Assembly: GCA_944548615.1 (NCBI GenBank)
Contig: OX155972.1
Span: 13,712,842-13,776,841, forward strand
From: Micropterix aruncella
Taxonomy: Eukaryota; Arthropoda; Insecta; Lepidoptera; Micropterigidae
Length of the DNA: 64,000 nt
Direction: 5' to 3'
Position numbers and translations under genes: made by a program. Below, piece after piece: positions 44,946 through 63,990 of the stretch. The notes beneath the pieces were generated by a model. It made no database searches, was not told where the DNA came from, and worked only from the letters and a program-made list of their open reading frames with translations. How positions within the stretch are numbered: position 1 is the stretch's first letter; each line of letters opens with the position of its first letter.

Positions 44946-46825
44946 TGTTAGGGCCTAGTTTTATTGTATACAAACTTTAAATTAAATCATTTAAATAACT
45001 AAATCAAGTAACCTTGACCATCGCGCAATAGACGCGATACATCGAACAGATACGTCTTACCGTATATAGGCGACAAGTCGCGCACGTCCCTAGTTAATTT
45101 AAATCAGTAAGGTAGAATATTTTTACATAGAAGAAGAGAAATCTTCCTTTTTTTTTGGCTGGTGACCACCGAACGAGACGGTCGATAAGGACCGGCCCGC
45201 CCCGCACTGGCGGGGGGGGGGCCCGGCTACCGCCAAATCACCATTCATTTTTCTGATATCAGTCGCCACGAGCGGCACAGTATTAAATTAAATTAGTGGA
45301 TTGAAACTATAACTAAACTCAATTCAGCATCTCGGTCAGGACCTCATCGGATTCCGAACCTTTCTACAGGCAAGTCTTCTATCTGTAACCATTAGCTTCC
45401 TCTCGTAAAATCACATTTCAAAAATAATAAATTTAAATTAATAAGATTGCTTTTAAGCCGAGTCCCCTATAAATTACCGTTGCCATATCTTCGTTGGCGA
45501 ATAGATTAGAGTCATATAAAATCCAAATTTAGTAATTTGAGTACGTCGAAATAAAGGTAGGTAGTGCGTAGGGTCAATCATAATTCCCGGTGTCTAAGCA
45601 TCGCATTCCGTCCTCTCGCCTCAATTAATTCCTCTAGTATCATCTAAGGATTGATTCCGAAATAATAGCTTAAAATTTAAATCGTATACGGGGAGCAGGT
45701 GGTAAAAATCTAGAAACAACCTCCCAATAACTCCCGCGGGTAGCAGTGTATTCCACCTGTATTCCAGAACCCGAAGACCCAAAGTACCTGTCCAAAATCC
45801 CACTTCGCCGAATTTAGCCCTGAAAATTGAAAGGCCGTAACGTTCAATTTCCACGAATTTAATCTTAGAATATTGTTAATTTATACTTCTCAGAGTCGCC
45901 ATATGCTATGGCCTAGCTTTCATTTATTGTAGTTAAATAAAATATATTATTCTGTCAAAATAAACCTTTCATTTTGGTTAATTAATCGTTATTGAGCGAA
46001 CTGAAGAGATCGAGACGGTACCTAAGAATACCGCCGAGTCAGAGCGAGCTACAGTCTCGTAGGTACCCGGCTAACACTGGACAGGGTAATGTTTCAGGGC
46101 AAGGAATAAATAAAAGAATAATATTATAAAGGAACTTTAAAAATATATATTTTAATTTTATCATTTAGCGGAGAAACGAACCGCAGTACATTAATAATGA
46201 TTGCAGCATCTGCTGGTTTAAAGCGTACCTAATTCAACATAGTATGTCTAGAATTTAAATATAATTTATCAAATAAATTATTCCCATTAACTTCATTAGA
46301 CAATTCAGCCATTAATTTACGGTAAGGCCGCGAGCGAGGCCGAGCGCTCCAAGCGGCGCGATCAGCGCGCGCCGGCGCAGTACCTCGTCAGTACACCGAT
46401 AGAGGGCGCGGTGAATAAATGATAAATTCTTCGCTCTCGCCGCCGTCGCGCAAATTGATATCGCTTCTTCTTCTTCCTTTAGTTCTCTCACAAGTTATAT
46501 CGAAACTCACTTTATAATAAAGCATAATTAGGATATTTGACCGTCCATTCACTTTGAATGCTCTCGACATTTGGACGACGTCAACACGGGATTTTGACCA
46601 CCCCTGAAGCACGACTGAGCTGCCGCGGTATCCTTGACGTCGCTCCACTCCCATGCTCAAAGGTAACTTCCCAGGCGGAGGGAGGCCCTTTGCATTTGTT
46701 TATGTGGTCTGACTTCGATTTCTCGCAAGTGCAGCTGGCGCCTCTACAAATAAATAAACGTAAAGACAACCTCGTAAAGACAACCTCGATCATAATTTTA
46801 TTTAGACCCATAACAACTTGTATAG
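44946..46825. mobile_element. Right-arm-specific insertion block, possible solo LTR
   Basis: The left arm goes directly from ...ATTGAAAC to GACATAGATAATT, whereas the right arm has about 2.2 kb here, starting with the Helitron-like piece and then TTGTTAGGGCCTAG. The block has a run of ten G's at 45215, CpG-rich DNA at 46325-46430, and no RT or integrase. The length and the TGTTAGG start suggest a solo LTR of BEL or Gypsy type, but I could not define the other end. ORFs here are unrecognised. Confidence 0.35.
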
Positions 46826-46829
46826 AAGA

Positions 46830-47212
46830 AGACGTAGATAATTTACCGGCTTTTTGATTTACAGATTAAGAGGTGAATACAATAGTATTCAGCATTTATT
46901 ATAATCAACAAATATAAAACAATTGCTAAAACTTGTTTTTCGATTAATTTATTCCTACGAATACTGGTCAGCCTTCACATTTGTGATAAAATTGTTTTGA
47001 TAAATTAAAATTCCTTTTCTGTTAGTCGGTCGTATATATAACTATGTTTAGTTCGTCCGTCCTAAATCGAGTAGCTACACTTTAAATCAAAGCGAGTGAG
47101 CAGGTGAGCAAGTCGAAGTAAGGCGCCGCGCCGGTTATCTAAATAAGTTAAAAATATCCGAGAAGTAATTCCGCCAGAAAATTAAGGTAAATATCGCTAT
47201 GGATTTTTAAGT
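46830..47212. repeat. JHEH flank module, inverted copy (right arm)
   Basis: Inverse complement of 37910-38340: GGCTTTTTGATTTACAGATT, TTAGTCGGTCGTATATATAA, GAGTAGCTACACTTTAAATC, and GAGCAAGTCGAAGTAAGGCG at about 47110. It demonstrates the inverted relationship of the two arms around about 41-42 kb. Confidence 0.75.
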
Positions 47213-47213
47213 C

Positions 47214-48260
47214 GCCGACCGGTGCGCAAACCGTCCAGTTGCACCGGGATGCAATCCCGCCGGGAGAAACCGGTCAACCAGCTCTGAGGCCTTAGACACG
47301 GGAGTCTTACCCGGGGTAACCTTTCACTCGAGGAGGCTTCTGAATAGGAGCTGAATCGTGAGTTGAGACGATCCGATAACAAAATGCATCTAACTACACG
47401 AAACCGTTCACCACGAATAAATTGAACAACAACTAGAGTTGTCAAATACAATAGGCGAATCCGTCACCTCAGGAAGTTTTAACGAAATGTATCGTTCTGT
47501 CTCCCGTGAGGTGAGCGCAGAAGACTTGAGACAACACAATCCACCTTCAACCTCTGCCACCTGCCTGTCAGAGGCCAACGCCTTACGGCGAGGCACCTGG
47601 AAAGGTACACAGCGGTCAGCTTCGCCTCTTGACTGCCAGTTTTAGCAGGATATCTGCGTCTGGAATTAACCTTCAGGATACCTCCGTCCTCCCGACTGAT
47701 TTCGGGTCCAAAGTCGCTTACGCGACCTCTACTTGTTGTATTACAGCAGTAATTCAGTTCGAATTTATCCCGTCCTGAGCGTTCTTTGGCCGTAGTGCCA
47801 CACGGGATCTAGTGGCCCAAGGTCATTTCAAGAGTGGCATGACAACAGGTGAACATCCACCCCCGCTGGTCAGGAAATAGTGTGTTTCCATAGTCTCCAG
47901 ACGCCTTCAGCTATTAGTCAGGATGCACAACCGATTGGCATTCTGAATAAATTGAACAACTAGAGCTGTCAACTACAAACGGGCGAAGCCGTCATATAAA
48001 GAAGTTTTAACGATTGGTCTTTCTATCTCCCGTGAAGTGAATGCAGAAGACTTAGCATAAAACAGTCCACTGTCAAGCTACGCCACATGCCCGTAGAGGC
48101 CAACGCCTTATCGCTATATAACCAGGTATGTTACCCAGCGGGCTTGCACTCACACCCTTACGTCCAGTTGCGACCAGATTACTTCGGTCTCTCGACTGGT
48201 TACGAGTTCGAGGTCGCTTGCGCAGTCCTCTCCCTTACAAAGCCGTAAATGCTTTTTTGA
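47214..48260. repeat. GC-rich repeat family, composite copy in the right arm
   Basis: 47214-47410 matches 17608-17805 (AGCTCTGAGGCC..AGACACGGGAG, AGGAGGCTTCTGAATAGGAG). 47433-47940 restarts with TCAAATACAATAGGCGAATC. A third partial start is at 47968 (TCAACTACAAACGGGCGAAG) and runs to about 48240 with GGTTACGAGTTCGAGGTCGC, as at 9471. So three head-to-tail partial units replaced left-arm sequence 36600-37900. No protein was recognised. Confidence 0.6.
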
Positions 48261-48329
48261 GCAAAACTACTACTGGCCTGTTTTCAGTAGTGGTTTGGAA
48301 AGGGTCATTTTCGAGCGCGATAGGGGATA

Positions 48330-49204
48330 ATATATCTAGGGGTCATATATGATGCCTTAATGTGGCCCCTTATATTATTTATGAGAGAAAGTTTCACAAT
48401 GAGAGGCCATAGAAGAAATATACAAATCATTTTCTCATTATTTTAAAATTAGATTTTTTACCCGATTCACTTTTCTAGGTTAAAGATATTTTTTTCATTT
48501 ATTCCGTTTCTTTTAAGAAGATAATTTTAGGCATTTATATAGGGAATTTTTAATTGAAACCGGATTTCTTTATTGCCTAATAAATCTTACCAATTTTTTA
48601 AAATCAACTTTTATATTTTTCCCTTTTTCAACTTCCGATCATTTATTCTCCTAGGGTTAAATTTGAAAAAAAATGCATAGCTCATTATTAAAAAAAAATA
48701 AAAATTTCTTGAATTTCACTATTATAGCATAAACTGATTATTGACATATTGTTTTTCTCTTTTTCATCCTTTTAAGCATGAAATTTCAAAGAATCCCTAA
48801 ATACCTATGTATTACTAAAATTGAAAAGCCCTCTTTTCTTCTAAATAAAATGCTTATCTAGCTTAAATGTTTATATCTTCCCCTTTTTCCCCAATTATTT
48901 CCGTTAGAAGTTGCTTGGAAAAAAATCAATACCATTTCTAGGTATTTGTATGAAAACATTTAACAAATAAAACCGATCTGATATTTCGACGGGTATATAA
49001 AAACTGTAAAGCCACCCACTCGCAATTATTCCCTTCTTGAGTAAACTTTTGAAAAGCCGCCATTATTTTCCCTCACTTTCACGTTTACAGTTACACCGGT
49101 TATAGAGAACCGTTTATCCTTTTTGACCCTTTAGGGTTTGATTTTTGAAAAAATTCTAATAACTAAATAAACAACAAGTACTTAATTTTCAAAACCGAAT
49201 ATTT
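48330..49204. repeat. Inverted array of about 165-bp units (right arm, first part)
   Basis: Inverse complement of about 35690-36600. GTTTCACAATGAGAGGCCAT near 48391 pairs with the ATGCCCTTCATTGTGAAAC stretch near 36557. CCCTTTTTCAACTTCCGATC near 48621 pairs with the GATCGGGAGTAG stretch near 36303. Similar CGATTATTCCC..TAGGCATTTATAT blocks recur. It is interrupted at 49205 by a LINE. Confidence 0.7.
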
Positions 49205-51195
49205 GCTTTTTTTTTTTTATTGAATTAATGAAAAATATTTATTTGCAGCTCTACTTACAAAAAAACATATATAAAAAAAAACAAAAACACACCGATTAAA
49301 AATTAAAACTGTAAATATATAAAGACTATGTAATAAAACTACATATGCTGCAAATTAGGGGTATCCTCATGATATCTCTTATCCTGGTTTTCAGGACACC
49401 TATTAATTATTGTTACATAATATGGTATTAAAATAAAATAACGAAATCCAATAAATCTAAAAATCTAAATATAAAAAATCAAAATAATCATAATCAAATT
49501 AATCCACAAATCAAAAGATTCAAAATAAAAATATTTAACAGCAAATAATATTAAAATAAAATAACCAAATCAAAAAATCTAAAAAATAAAAATAATCAAA
49601 TTCAAATAAATCCACAAATAAGAATAATCAAAATCGAAATATTTAACATCAAATAATCATGATACAAATTTATAAACATCCATAAAGACAATAGTAATTA
49701 TTAAATTATCAAATAATTATTTCAAAATAAAATCAAATTATGACATCTAAATATCTTCCTTTAATAACATACTCTTATAGTGGTCCTTAAATACTGCAAT
49801 TGATTTCGATCGCAATGCTATTCCCGACTGATTTCATACAACCGCAGAATAATAGGAAAAAGTGCCCTGGAAATGTGAAGTTTTATGCTTGGTTATTATA
49901 GCAAGTTGTTCGCGTGCCCGTGTTGAATGCACATGCTGGTTACGGGACTGGTACAGCAATCGAGTAAAAATATCGCGGCTGTTTATTGCGTACTACCTTG
50001 AGTACAAGAGTCGCAAGATGGAGCTGCCTTCTTTTACTCATATTTAGCATGGAAGCTTTTGCAAGGAATGGTGACACCTGATGACGTGGAGGAATCCTAA
50101 AGCAAAATCTTGCGCAGGCAATTTGCAGCCTCTGAAGTCTCCGCTCAGTCTTCCTATACAGACAGGGGACATACACAGTCGCCATAGTCCATTATAGACA
50201 ATATAAAAGCATTTACAAGTAGTATTCTGATTCTGATGCTGAGGTACTCCCAAATTCTGTATAATGCTTTTAGACGTGAGAAACCCCACCCAACGCTTTT
50301 GCTGACATGTTGCTCAAACCGTAATTTTCCATTAAATAGAACACCCAGGTTTTTAGCCGTAGTGAGCAGTGGTATTAGCGAATCGTTTACCATTATTGGA
50401 AGAGAGCCATAGTTGACAATTTTAGTACCTACTACCCTGTTTCTACCCAATAATCATAAAACATGACTTCGAAGGGTCGATCTGTAAGCCATGTTTATTG
50501 GACCAAGCGGATAATCGTCCAAGATCGGAATTATTTAGGCTGACTGCTGAAAGTCGGCGATTCCTGTATATAGGATGCATCAGCTGTGTTTCGTCGGCAT
50601 ATAGATGATATCGACAATTTTCAAAATTTTCAGCTGTTTCAGAAGTTATATACTTCTGAAACAGCTGAAAATTTTAGCAAATAAGACCGGGCCCAGTATC
50701 GATCCTTGTGGTACACCTGTTTCAATTTCAAAAAGAGAGGATAAATGGCCAGATAAATCGTTCATAATAAATTTTTTGAAACGCTCTGACAGACATCTAT
50801 TTATCTATTCGCATGGTGACCCAGAAAAGCCTAGATGTAGACGTTTTCGACTAGAAGATAGTGATCCAGATAATCAAAAGTCTTGCTGTAATATAAAAGT
50901 ATGAGGGCAGTTGCATTGCCTTTATCCATGTTGGATATACACAAATTAGTCACATGCGCCAGCGCAGTAGAGGTGCTATGATTGCGGCGAAAACCAGACT
51001 GGTAATCAGGAAGCAGATTATTTTTTAAGATAAAAGGGAGCATTTGTGAATAAATATCCTTCTCCAGGATTTTTAAACAGTAAGTAAGGATACTCGTGTG
51101 AACACTAGTTACGCCCAAAACTCTGTTATGCACCGCTTGATGACCACATATAATAGACGATTCGAAGATATCGACATTTTTTACCTGAATCAACC
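49205..51195 (-). pseudogene. CR1/jockey-like LINE ORF2 fragment, inserted in the right arm
   Basis: Minus strand from about 51193: LKILEKDIYSQMLPFILKNN, LLPDYQSGFRRNHSTSTALA and TALILLYYSKTFDYLDH. Then YHLYADETQLMHPIYRN (YADD-box with Asp to Glu), GLQIDPSKSCFMIIG, NLGVLFNGKLRFEQHVSKSV and LQIACARFCFRIPPRHQVSP. These are RT palm to thumb blocks in order, with frameshifts. The 3' UTR is A/T-rich and ends in a poly(A)-like tract at 49208-49220 (T run on plus). It is dead and 5'-truncated. Confidence 0.82.
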
Positions 51196-51474
51196 TAAAT
51201 TCAGCGAAGCTGTCCTTAGCTCACTAGGCGTCTAGGAAGTGATTACACAGTGAATATAATTGGAATATCTATTTCCTATCCTACATATATCCCATCCCTC
51301 TCCTTTCCTATCCTTACAATAGTTCAATTGCAATTTAATTTAATTTAATTTAGTGCAATGCAATTTTTTGATCTACCGTATAAGAAAATAATGTAGGAAA
51401 CAATTAATCGGCCAGCGAAACTGTGTATTAGAATAATTAGTAATAATTAATGAAGCGCTGTATGTTTCCCGAAA

Positions 51475-51517
<43 letters not shown>

Positions 51518-51740
51518 ATACTGATGCCCTATCAGGTGAAAGCAATATTGTAAAGTAAAAACATTTTTTTTTCACATCCGTTTTAATATCGATTTCCGAT
51601 ATTTCTATTCCAAAAGAATGACTGTGATGTGCACTATAGGGAGTAAGCCTTCTCTGCATCATTAGCCCTTAATTACATTGATAGTTACATAATTACATTA
51701 TTATTTACATTGGCTTTACCAAACCTCTTATTGATTATAT
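51196..51740 (+). mobile_element. Probable LINE 3' UTR ending in (AAAT)n
   Basis: An untranslated stretch with TTTAATTTAATTTAATTTAG at about 51336 and an (AAAT)n tract at 51474-51520. It is not present in the left arm. The class cannot be named. It lies between the CR1-like fragment and resumption of the array of 165-bp units at about 51750. Confidence 0.35.
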
Positions 51741-51749
51741 ATTTTTCCG

Positions 51750-52570
51750 AATTTTGCTCCTGATTATTCCCCTTAAAGAGATTATTAGATAAAAATCCTA
51801 AATATTTGTAGGAATTTATATAGAAATTTTTTTTTGAGTTAAACCGATCTGATATTTAATCGGCCTTAAGAGTTATTAGGAAACCCGTTAAAAATATTTT
51901 AGCATTATTTGATCAATTTAACCACGAATATAATCTATTTAAGATATGTTTAGGGGTAAATCCTAGATACGGTTTTTAGGCATTAATTTGGGGAATCTTT
52001 TTTAAATAAAACCAATGATATGAAGAAAATGGTAAAAAACCATTTTAACTCTTTTTGATCTTTTCGACCTCGACTATTCCCTACAAGAGATCTCGAAGGA
52101 AAAATCCTGAATTGAGTTTAATTTAATTTCTATTTATATGGGGAACCTTTTTTGAGCAAAACGGATCTTATATTTAACCGGGATTAAGATATATAAAAAA
52201 AGCAAAAAAACATCGATAGCCCTATTTGATCACTACAACCCCGATTATTTCCTTAAATCGATGTTAAGGTAAAAATCCTAAATTTAATTTCTAGGCATTT
52301 ATGTAGGGATTTAAAAAAATGTAAAACCGATCTGCTATTAAATCGTACTTATGAGATATTAAGAAAACCGCAAGAAAAAAGTGTTAACCTTTAACGATCC
52401 ATTTAATCTCGATTATTTCTTTCAAGAGCTGTAAGGAAAATTTTTAAATTCTGTCTCTAGGCATTTATATATGGATTTTATTTTGATAAAAATAGATCTA
52501 ATATTTTAAAGATATTAGGAGATACCAAAAACCGTAAAAAAACATTTTATACGTTTTCGATTTCTTAAGG
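51750..52570. repeat. Inverted array of about 165-bp units (right arm, second part)
   Basis: Inverse complement of about 34740-35600. AGTTATTAGGAAACCCGTTA near 51870 pairs with the GGGTTTCCTAATAACTCC stretch near 35485, and the ACCGGGATTAAGATAT stretch near 52178 pairs with ATATCTCTTAATCCCGG near 35168. It ends about 230 bases before the ATG of JHEH copy C. Confidence 0.72.
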
Positions 52571-52803
52571 ATTGAATTTAGCAAAATTTCTTTTTAGTGA
52601 ACGCCTACTGCCTTAAAGGAACCTCTGTGGAAATTTTCATATTTGTAGCTTCATCGTTTTCAGCTCGGCGATGTTGAATCAATAAGTCAGTCACAACTTT
52701 CTTTTATATATACGTATATAGATTTAGGCAATTAATTCTAAAATATATATTTGTGAGTAATCTATTCACATAGAGTTATTTCAATTAGTCCATTTTATTC
52801 CAG

Positions 52804-59896
<7,093 letters not shown>

Positions 59897-60179
59897 GTAA
59901 TTATACATAATTTAATATCCTTATTTAGTGCTATGTCTTATATCTAACGTAGATACATAAGTGACCGTGTCTGCGATTCTCAGCTACCCAGCATAGAAGT
60001 CTGTAAATGTTTCTGCGAACGGAAGTCGCAGTTTCGGGAAGAAAAGTGGGAGCAATTTGTTAAGTTTCTTTTACTCAGACTGCATACAATAGCTATCAGG
60101 TGTTTTGTAACGCTGTTATAATTCTTCCTTGGATTTTAATAACCAATAATTTCACTTTTGAATATCGCTTTTCCAAATT

Positions 60180-61494
60180 TTTAAGCTATTGCATAGCTTT
60201 TATCGCGGGCCTAGGCCAGCGCGGCGACCGAATGAAAAATTTCTTAACGAAAATTAATGATTTTAAACTGATAATTACGTCTAAACGAGTACTGCTTACG
60301 ATTCGAAAAAAATATATGTTAAACAAGAACATTTTCCTAATATTCGTAGCTTTGAATATTTTACATTTTATTTATATGACATAGTGTAATTAATTTGTGA
60401 AATTAGGTCTAACCGAACACAAAAACGACTACTACGCAAATACTATCTGGCGTATTATTATGAAACCTGCACCATTTTAAAGATAATTTAATTATCTATC
60501 TTTTTATCTACGATTTTTTTGAACCATCCGGTTTTTTTGCTTTATTGAATAAAAAATTCGTGCGCGGCGCTCTATCGGAAGACGTTTAAATTATTCCGAA
60601 TCATTTGCTTCCGCAGATGATTCGGAATAATTTCAACGTTTTACGATAGAGCGCAGTTATCTGATATCAGAAAAAATAAAATAAATAAATAATTATAATT
60701 GCATAAGTTGTTAAAAATGCTATGCAATAGCTTTACCGCGGCAGTCCCCGAGTGCCACACGTATTTTTTATTTTATTTTTTCTGATATCAGATAACTGCG
60801 CTCTATCGGAAAACGTTGAAATTATTCCGAATCATTTGTGGATTCGGAATAATTTCAACGTTTTCCGATAGAGCGCAGTTATCTGATATCAGAAAAAATA
60901 AAATAAAAAATACGTGTGGCACTCGGGGACTGCCGCGGTAAAGCTATTGCATAGCATTTTTAACAACTTATGCAATTATAATTATTTATTTATTTTATTT
61001 TTTCTGATATCAGATAACTGCGCTCTATCGTAAAACGTTGAAATTATTCCGAATCATCTGCGGAAGCAAATGATTCGGAATAATTTAAACGTCTTCCGAG
61101 AGAGCGCCGCGCACGAATTTTTTATTCAATAAAGCAAAAAAACCGGATGGTTCAAAAAAATCGTAGATAAAAAGATAGATAATTAAATTATCTTTAAAAT
61201 GGTGCAGGTTTCATAATAATACGCCAGATAGTATTTGCGTAGTAGTCGTTTTTGTGTTCGGTTAGACCTAATTTCACAAATTAATTACACTATGTAATAT
61301 AAACAAAATCAAAATTATTCAAAGCTAAGAATATTAGGAAAATGTTCTTGTTTAACATATATTTTTTTCGAATTTTAAGCAGTACTCGTTTAGACGTAAT
61401 TATCAGTTTAAAATCATTCATTTTCGTTAAGAAATTTCTTCTTCAGTCGCCGCGCTGGTCTAAGGCCCGCGATAAAAGCTATGCAATAGCTTAA
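60180..61494. repeat. Near-perfect 1.3-kb palindrome with three internal hairpins
   Basis: The sequence is its own inverse complement about a centre at 60837 (arms about 654 bp, 7-base loop ATTTGTG at 60834-60840). Inner arms (60385-60833 versus 60841-61290) differ by only about one base by eye (CTATCGG versus CTCTCGG). The outer 200 bases show a few more differences. Three smaller hairpins lie within it: 60568-60652, 60796-60880 and 61022-61106, each built on CGCTCTATCGGAAAACGTT...TTATTCCGAATCAT. The word CTGATATCAG flanks them. It is probably a fold-back transposon or a recent head-to-head duplication. ORFs across it are on both strands and unrecognised. Confidence 0.92.
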
Positions 61495-61575
61495 TAAATA
61501 ATTATAATTGCATAAGTTGTTAAAAATGCTATGCAATAGCTTTACCGCGGCAGTCCCCGAGTGCCACACGTATTT
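61495..61575. repeat. Extra copy of the palindrome's inner segment
   Basis: AATAATTATAATTGCATAAG, then GCTATGCAATAGCTTTACCG, then CGGCAGTCCCCGAGTGCCAC repeats 60688-60770 (and the inverse of 60900-60985) just outside the right end of the palindrome. This suggests that the palindrome arose from a tandem or larger element. Confidence 0.85.
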
Positions 61576-61834
61576 TTTTTTTGTTTTATTTAGAATATGT
61601 AACATCTCTTGTTTTTTTTTTCAGAAATGTAAATTTCTATCTTCCAAAAAACTACATATCCTACAAGTTAACAAATGTATTTTCTAATATTCTAAGAATA
61701 CCAAATGAAATAGGTCGGAAGAAAACATTCTTTCAGACAATGAATTTGGAATTAGAGAGGGAATGGGTAATACGGATGCAATAGGGAATGTTACTACTTC
61801 AATTAATTGTTATGTTTGTTAGGGTAGAAAATGT

Positions 61835-62265
61835 ATGGTGGTCTTTATGGACCTTCCAAATGCATTCGATTCGCTTTCGCAAAATAAGCTTCTTCAAAGC
61901 TATACGGAAGTAGGACTCGAGTATTTTTCTCGTTCCTGATTCGCGAGCTTTTTGACGTAGGGGAATTATGTAGTTTACATGAGGTTTTAAAAAGTATGCC
62001 AGAATTCCTGCTATTCGGTGTTCCCCAGGTTTCTATTCTCGGACCTATTCTATTTCTCAACTACATAAAAAGCCTATGTAATTTAGAAGGCCAGATAAGT
62101 GTATTTCTTCACGATATGTCAATATTGTTGAGGGACGCAACTAGGCTGAACCTTTCTATGAGGCAAATATAGGTACGAGTAAAGTACGAGACTCCCTACT
62201 CAATTTGAATAGATAAAAAATAGAACAAAATTACTTTCAACAATGCTAAAAAGTAACCGCAAAAA
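61835..62265 (+). pseudogene. Degenerate LINE reverse transcriptase fragment
   Basis: Broken frames read FMDLPNAFDSLSQNKLLQ (RT block with F-D) and GVPQVSILGPILFLNYIKSL (the GVPQGSxLGPxLF block) followed by a decayed ADD-box region. Then DSLLNLNR-like sequence. It is a short RT palm fragment with many lesions. Confidence 0.7.
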
Positions 62266-62526
62266 TACTGTAATATAATCGTTCATACATACATTTGTAT
62301 TTCCAATTAAGTAAATTTTTGGCATTTTTGCGCAGGCATAGATGTTACCTACGATGTGCGCAAGTTAGTTTATAATGATTTGCCACTTATTAGGAACATT
62401 TATCGCAGGTCATGTTGACTGCTAAGTTTTTCTCACTAGTTATAGGTTCGCTCTCACTAGTGCTCTCAAGCTAACGGCTACGCTACGGATTCTCTGCTGC
62501 GGATGAGTGTCGATTTGCGCAGTTTA

Positions 62527-63118
62527 GGCTGTGATTTTCAAGGCGTGCATTAGATGTGCTGCGTAAGCGCATCTAAGTCTTATGAGATTTCATTTTAGTG
62601 GTTTCCTAGACTGCGCACTAGATGCGAGCCCATGCGCGCGCAGCTGTAGCTGCGTCATTGACCCTGCACTACTCTAGGAGCAGTCATTTTCTGTTGGGCT
62701 TCGTAATAGACGATACGTACAATAGACGGTTGTACAAGCAAGTAGTTCGACTTATACGGCACGTGGTAAGGGCAAATTTGTCTCTAAGTTCAATAATCAA
62801 GATGACGAAGAGCTTATTAACCTAGTATCTGGCTGCAATATATTGTGGTAGTTGAACCACACTGACTACAAAATTGACTTTAAACGCTTTTTCAGTTAGT
62901 ACATCAATATCATTATCTATTTCTGTGTATAGCAGTAAAGCACGCAACAACCTCTTTTTCCGACAAAACATTGTGAACTGCTGCTAAAACGATGTGACAT
63001 TGTGTTGTACGCAGTGTAGGAAACCACATGACTAAACTATGCTGCGTTGCGCATCAATTCTAAAACTCAAGTCACCTAAATCGCAACGCATCTAATACGC
63101 GCATTGAAAACCACAGCC
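62527..63118. mobile_element. TIR element, possibly PIF/Harbinger-like MITE
   Basis: The left end GGCTGTGATTTTCAAGGCG is matched by the inverse complement of the right end GGCTGTGGTTTTCAATGCG. Homology continues over about 100 bases (TTAGATG.., GTGGTTTCCTA.ACTGCG). It is 592 bp long, preceded by TTA and followed by TTT, so a TWA-type target is possible but not proven. An internal ORF (62622-62825) resembles no family with certainty. Confidence 0.6.
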
Positions 63119-63399
63119 TTTCCGACGGCCGTCGGCGCGCCTAGCGGTACGCATGTATGTTAGGCAAGTAAATGCTGCGTGATTGGCTTTTCTCTTGTTC
63201 TATATAATAAATGGAATATCTGACTTATATAATCTAAAAGCGTTTGGAATAAGGTCCGTCTCTACTCACAGATCCTTCTTCTAATACTCTCAAACTTAAG
63301 TTTTTTCTTGTTTTAACGAATTTTTCGCCGTCCTGGTTAACTCTTAGCCAATCACTTTAGTTATTATTTGCTCCACGTAACCTATATTAAGATAGGGAT

Positions 63400-63990
63400 G
63401 CAAGGATCACGATAACGATAGCGTTCAATTAACCTGATTTTAACGACAATGTATGTCATCGAGACATTCATTGCTACAGCGGCGGTTAATCCGAAGTACT
63501 CATTCAAGATGGAAGAATATGTCGAACCAATATTTGAAGTACTCGATAAATAATGCAGATGAATTATTTTCATCAGAACTTCTTCTAGAATAAGAATTCC
63601 AATCAAAGGATTAACAAATATAGACATCAATCCTCTTTTGTAGTTTCTTATGGTGAAGGGTTTTCTCGACTCTTTGAAGCTGTCAAAGATGAGAGCTATC
63701 TTGTGTGATCACGGTCACCAATGCAGAATATTATGGTTGACGCTTTTGATAGGAGAACTGCTTACGTTAGGAAAGACAAAATCAATGAATGTGCTGAAGT
63801 CTTCGGCTATATTCATGGCGAAATCCAAACTGCATGTATGATGTCATCGAAACACGGAGATTTTAATTATATTTCATTTCTCAAATCTTTCGAAAAATTA
63901 AGTTCATGTCTCAACAAATCAGACCGTCGCACATACAGATATTTGCAAAATCCGGGCGGACAAAATTATTTTTCTTTCTAATCAGAATCT
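63400..63990 (+). pseudogene. Unrecognised broken ORF
   Basis: One frame is open from 63589 to 63981 except for a single TGA at 63706-63708. Before the stop it reads VSYGEGFSRLFEAVKDESYL. After it comes an 86-codon stretch from the ATG at 63721 with VDAFDRRTAYVRKDKINECA, EVFGYIHGEI and a stop after NPGGQNYFSF. In another frame at 63449-63550 there is MYVIETFIATAAVNPKYSFK. Composition looks coding, but I cannot name the family. It may be the edge of a degraded gene or retrocopy continuing to the right. Confidence 0.35.

Noticed and set aside
45621..46857. ORFs of 77-99 codons in the right-arm insertion block
   Set aside because: No match to any retroelement or host domain by eye, and they overlap on both strands.
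60100..61605. ORFs in the palindrome (94 and 63 codons)
   Set aside because: They are mirrored fragments within inverted arms, without a domain and not extended outside.
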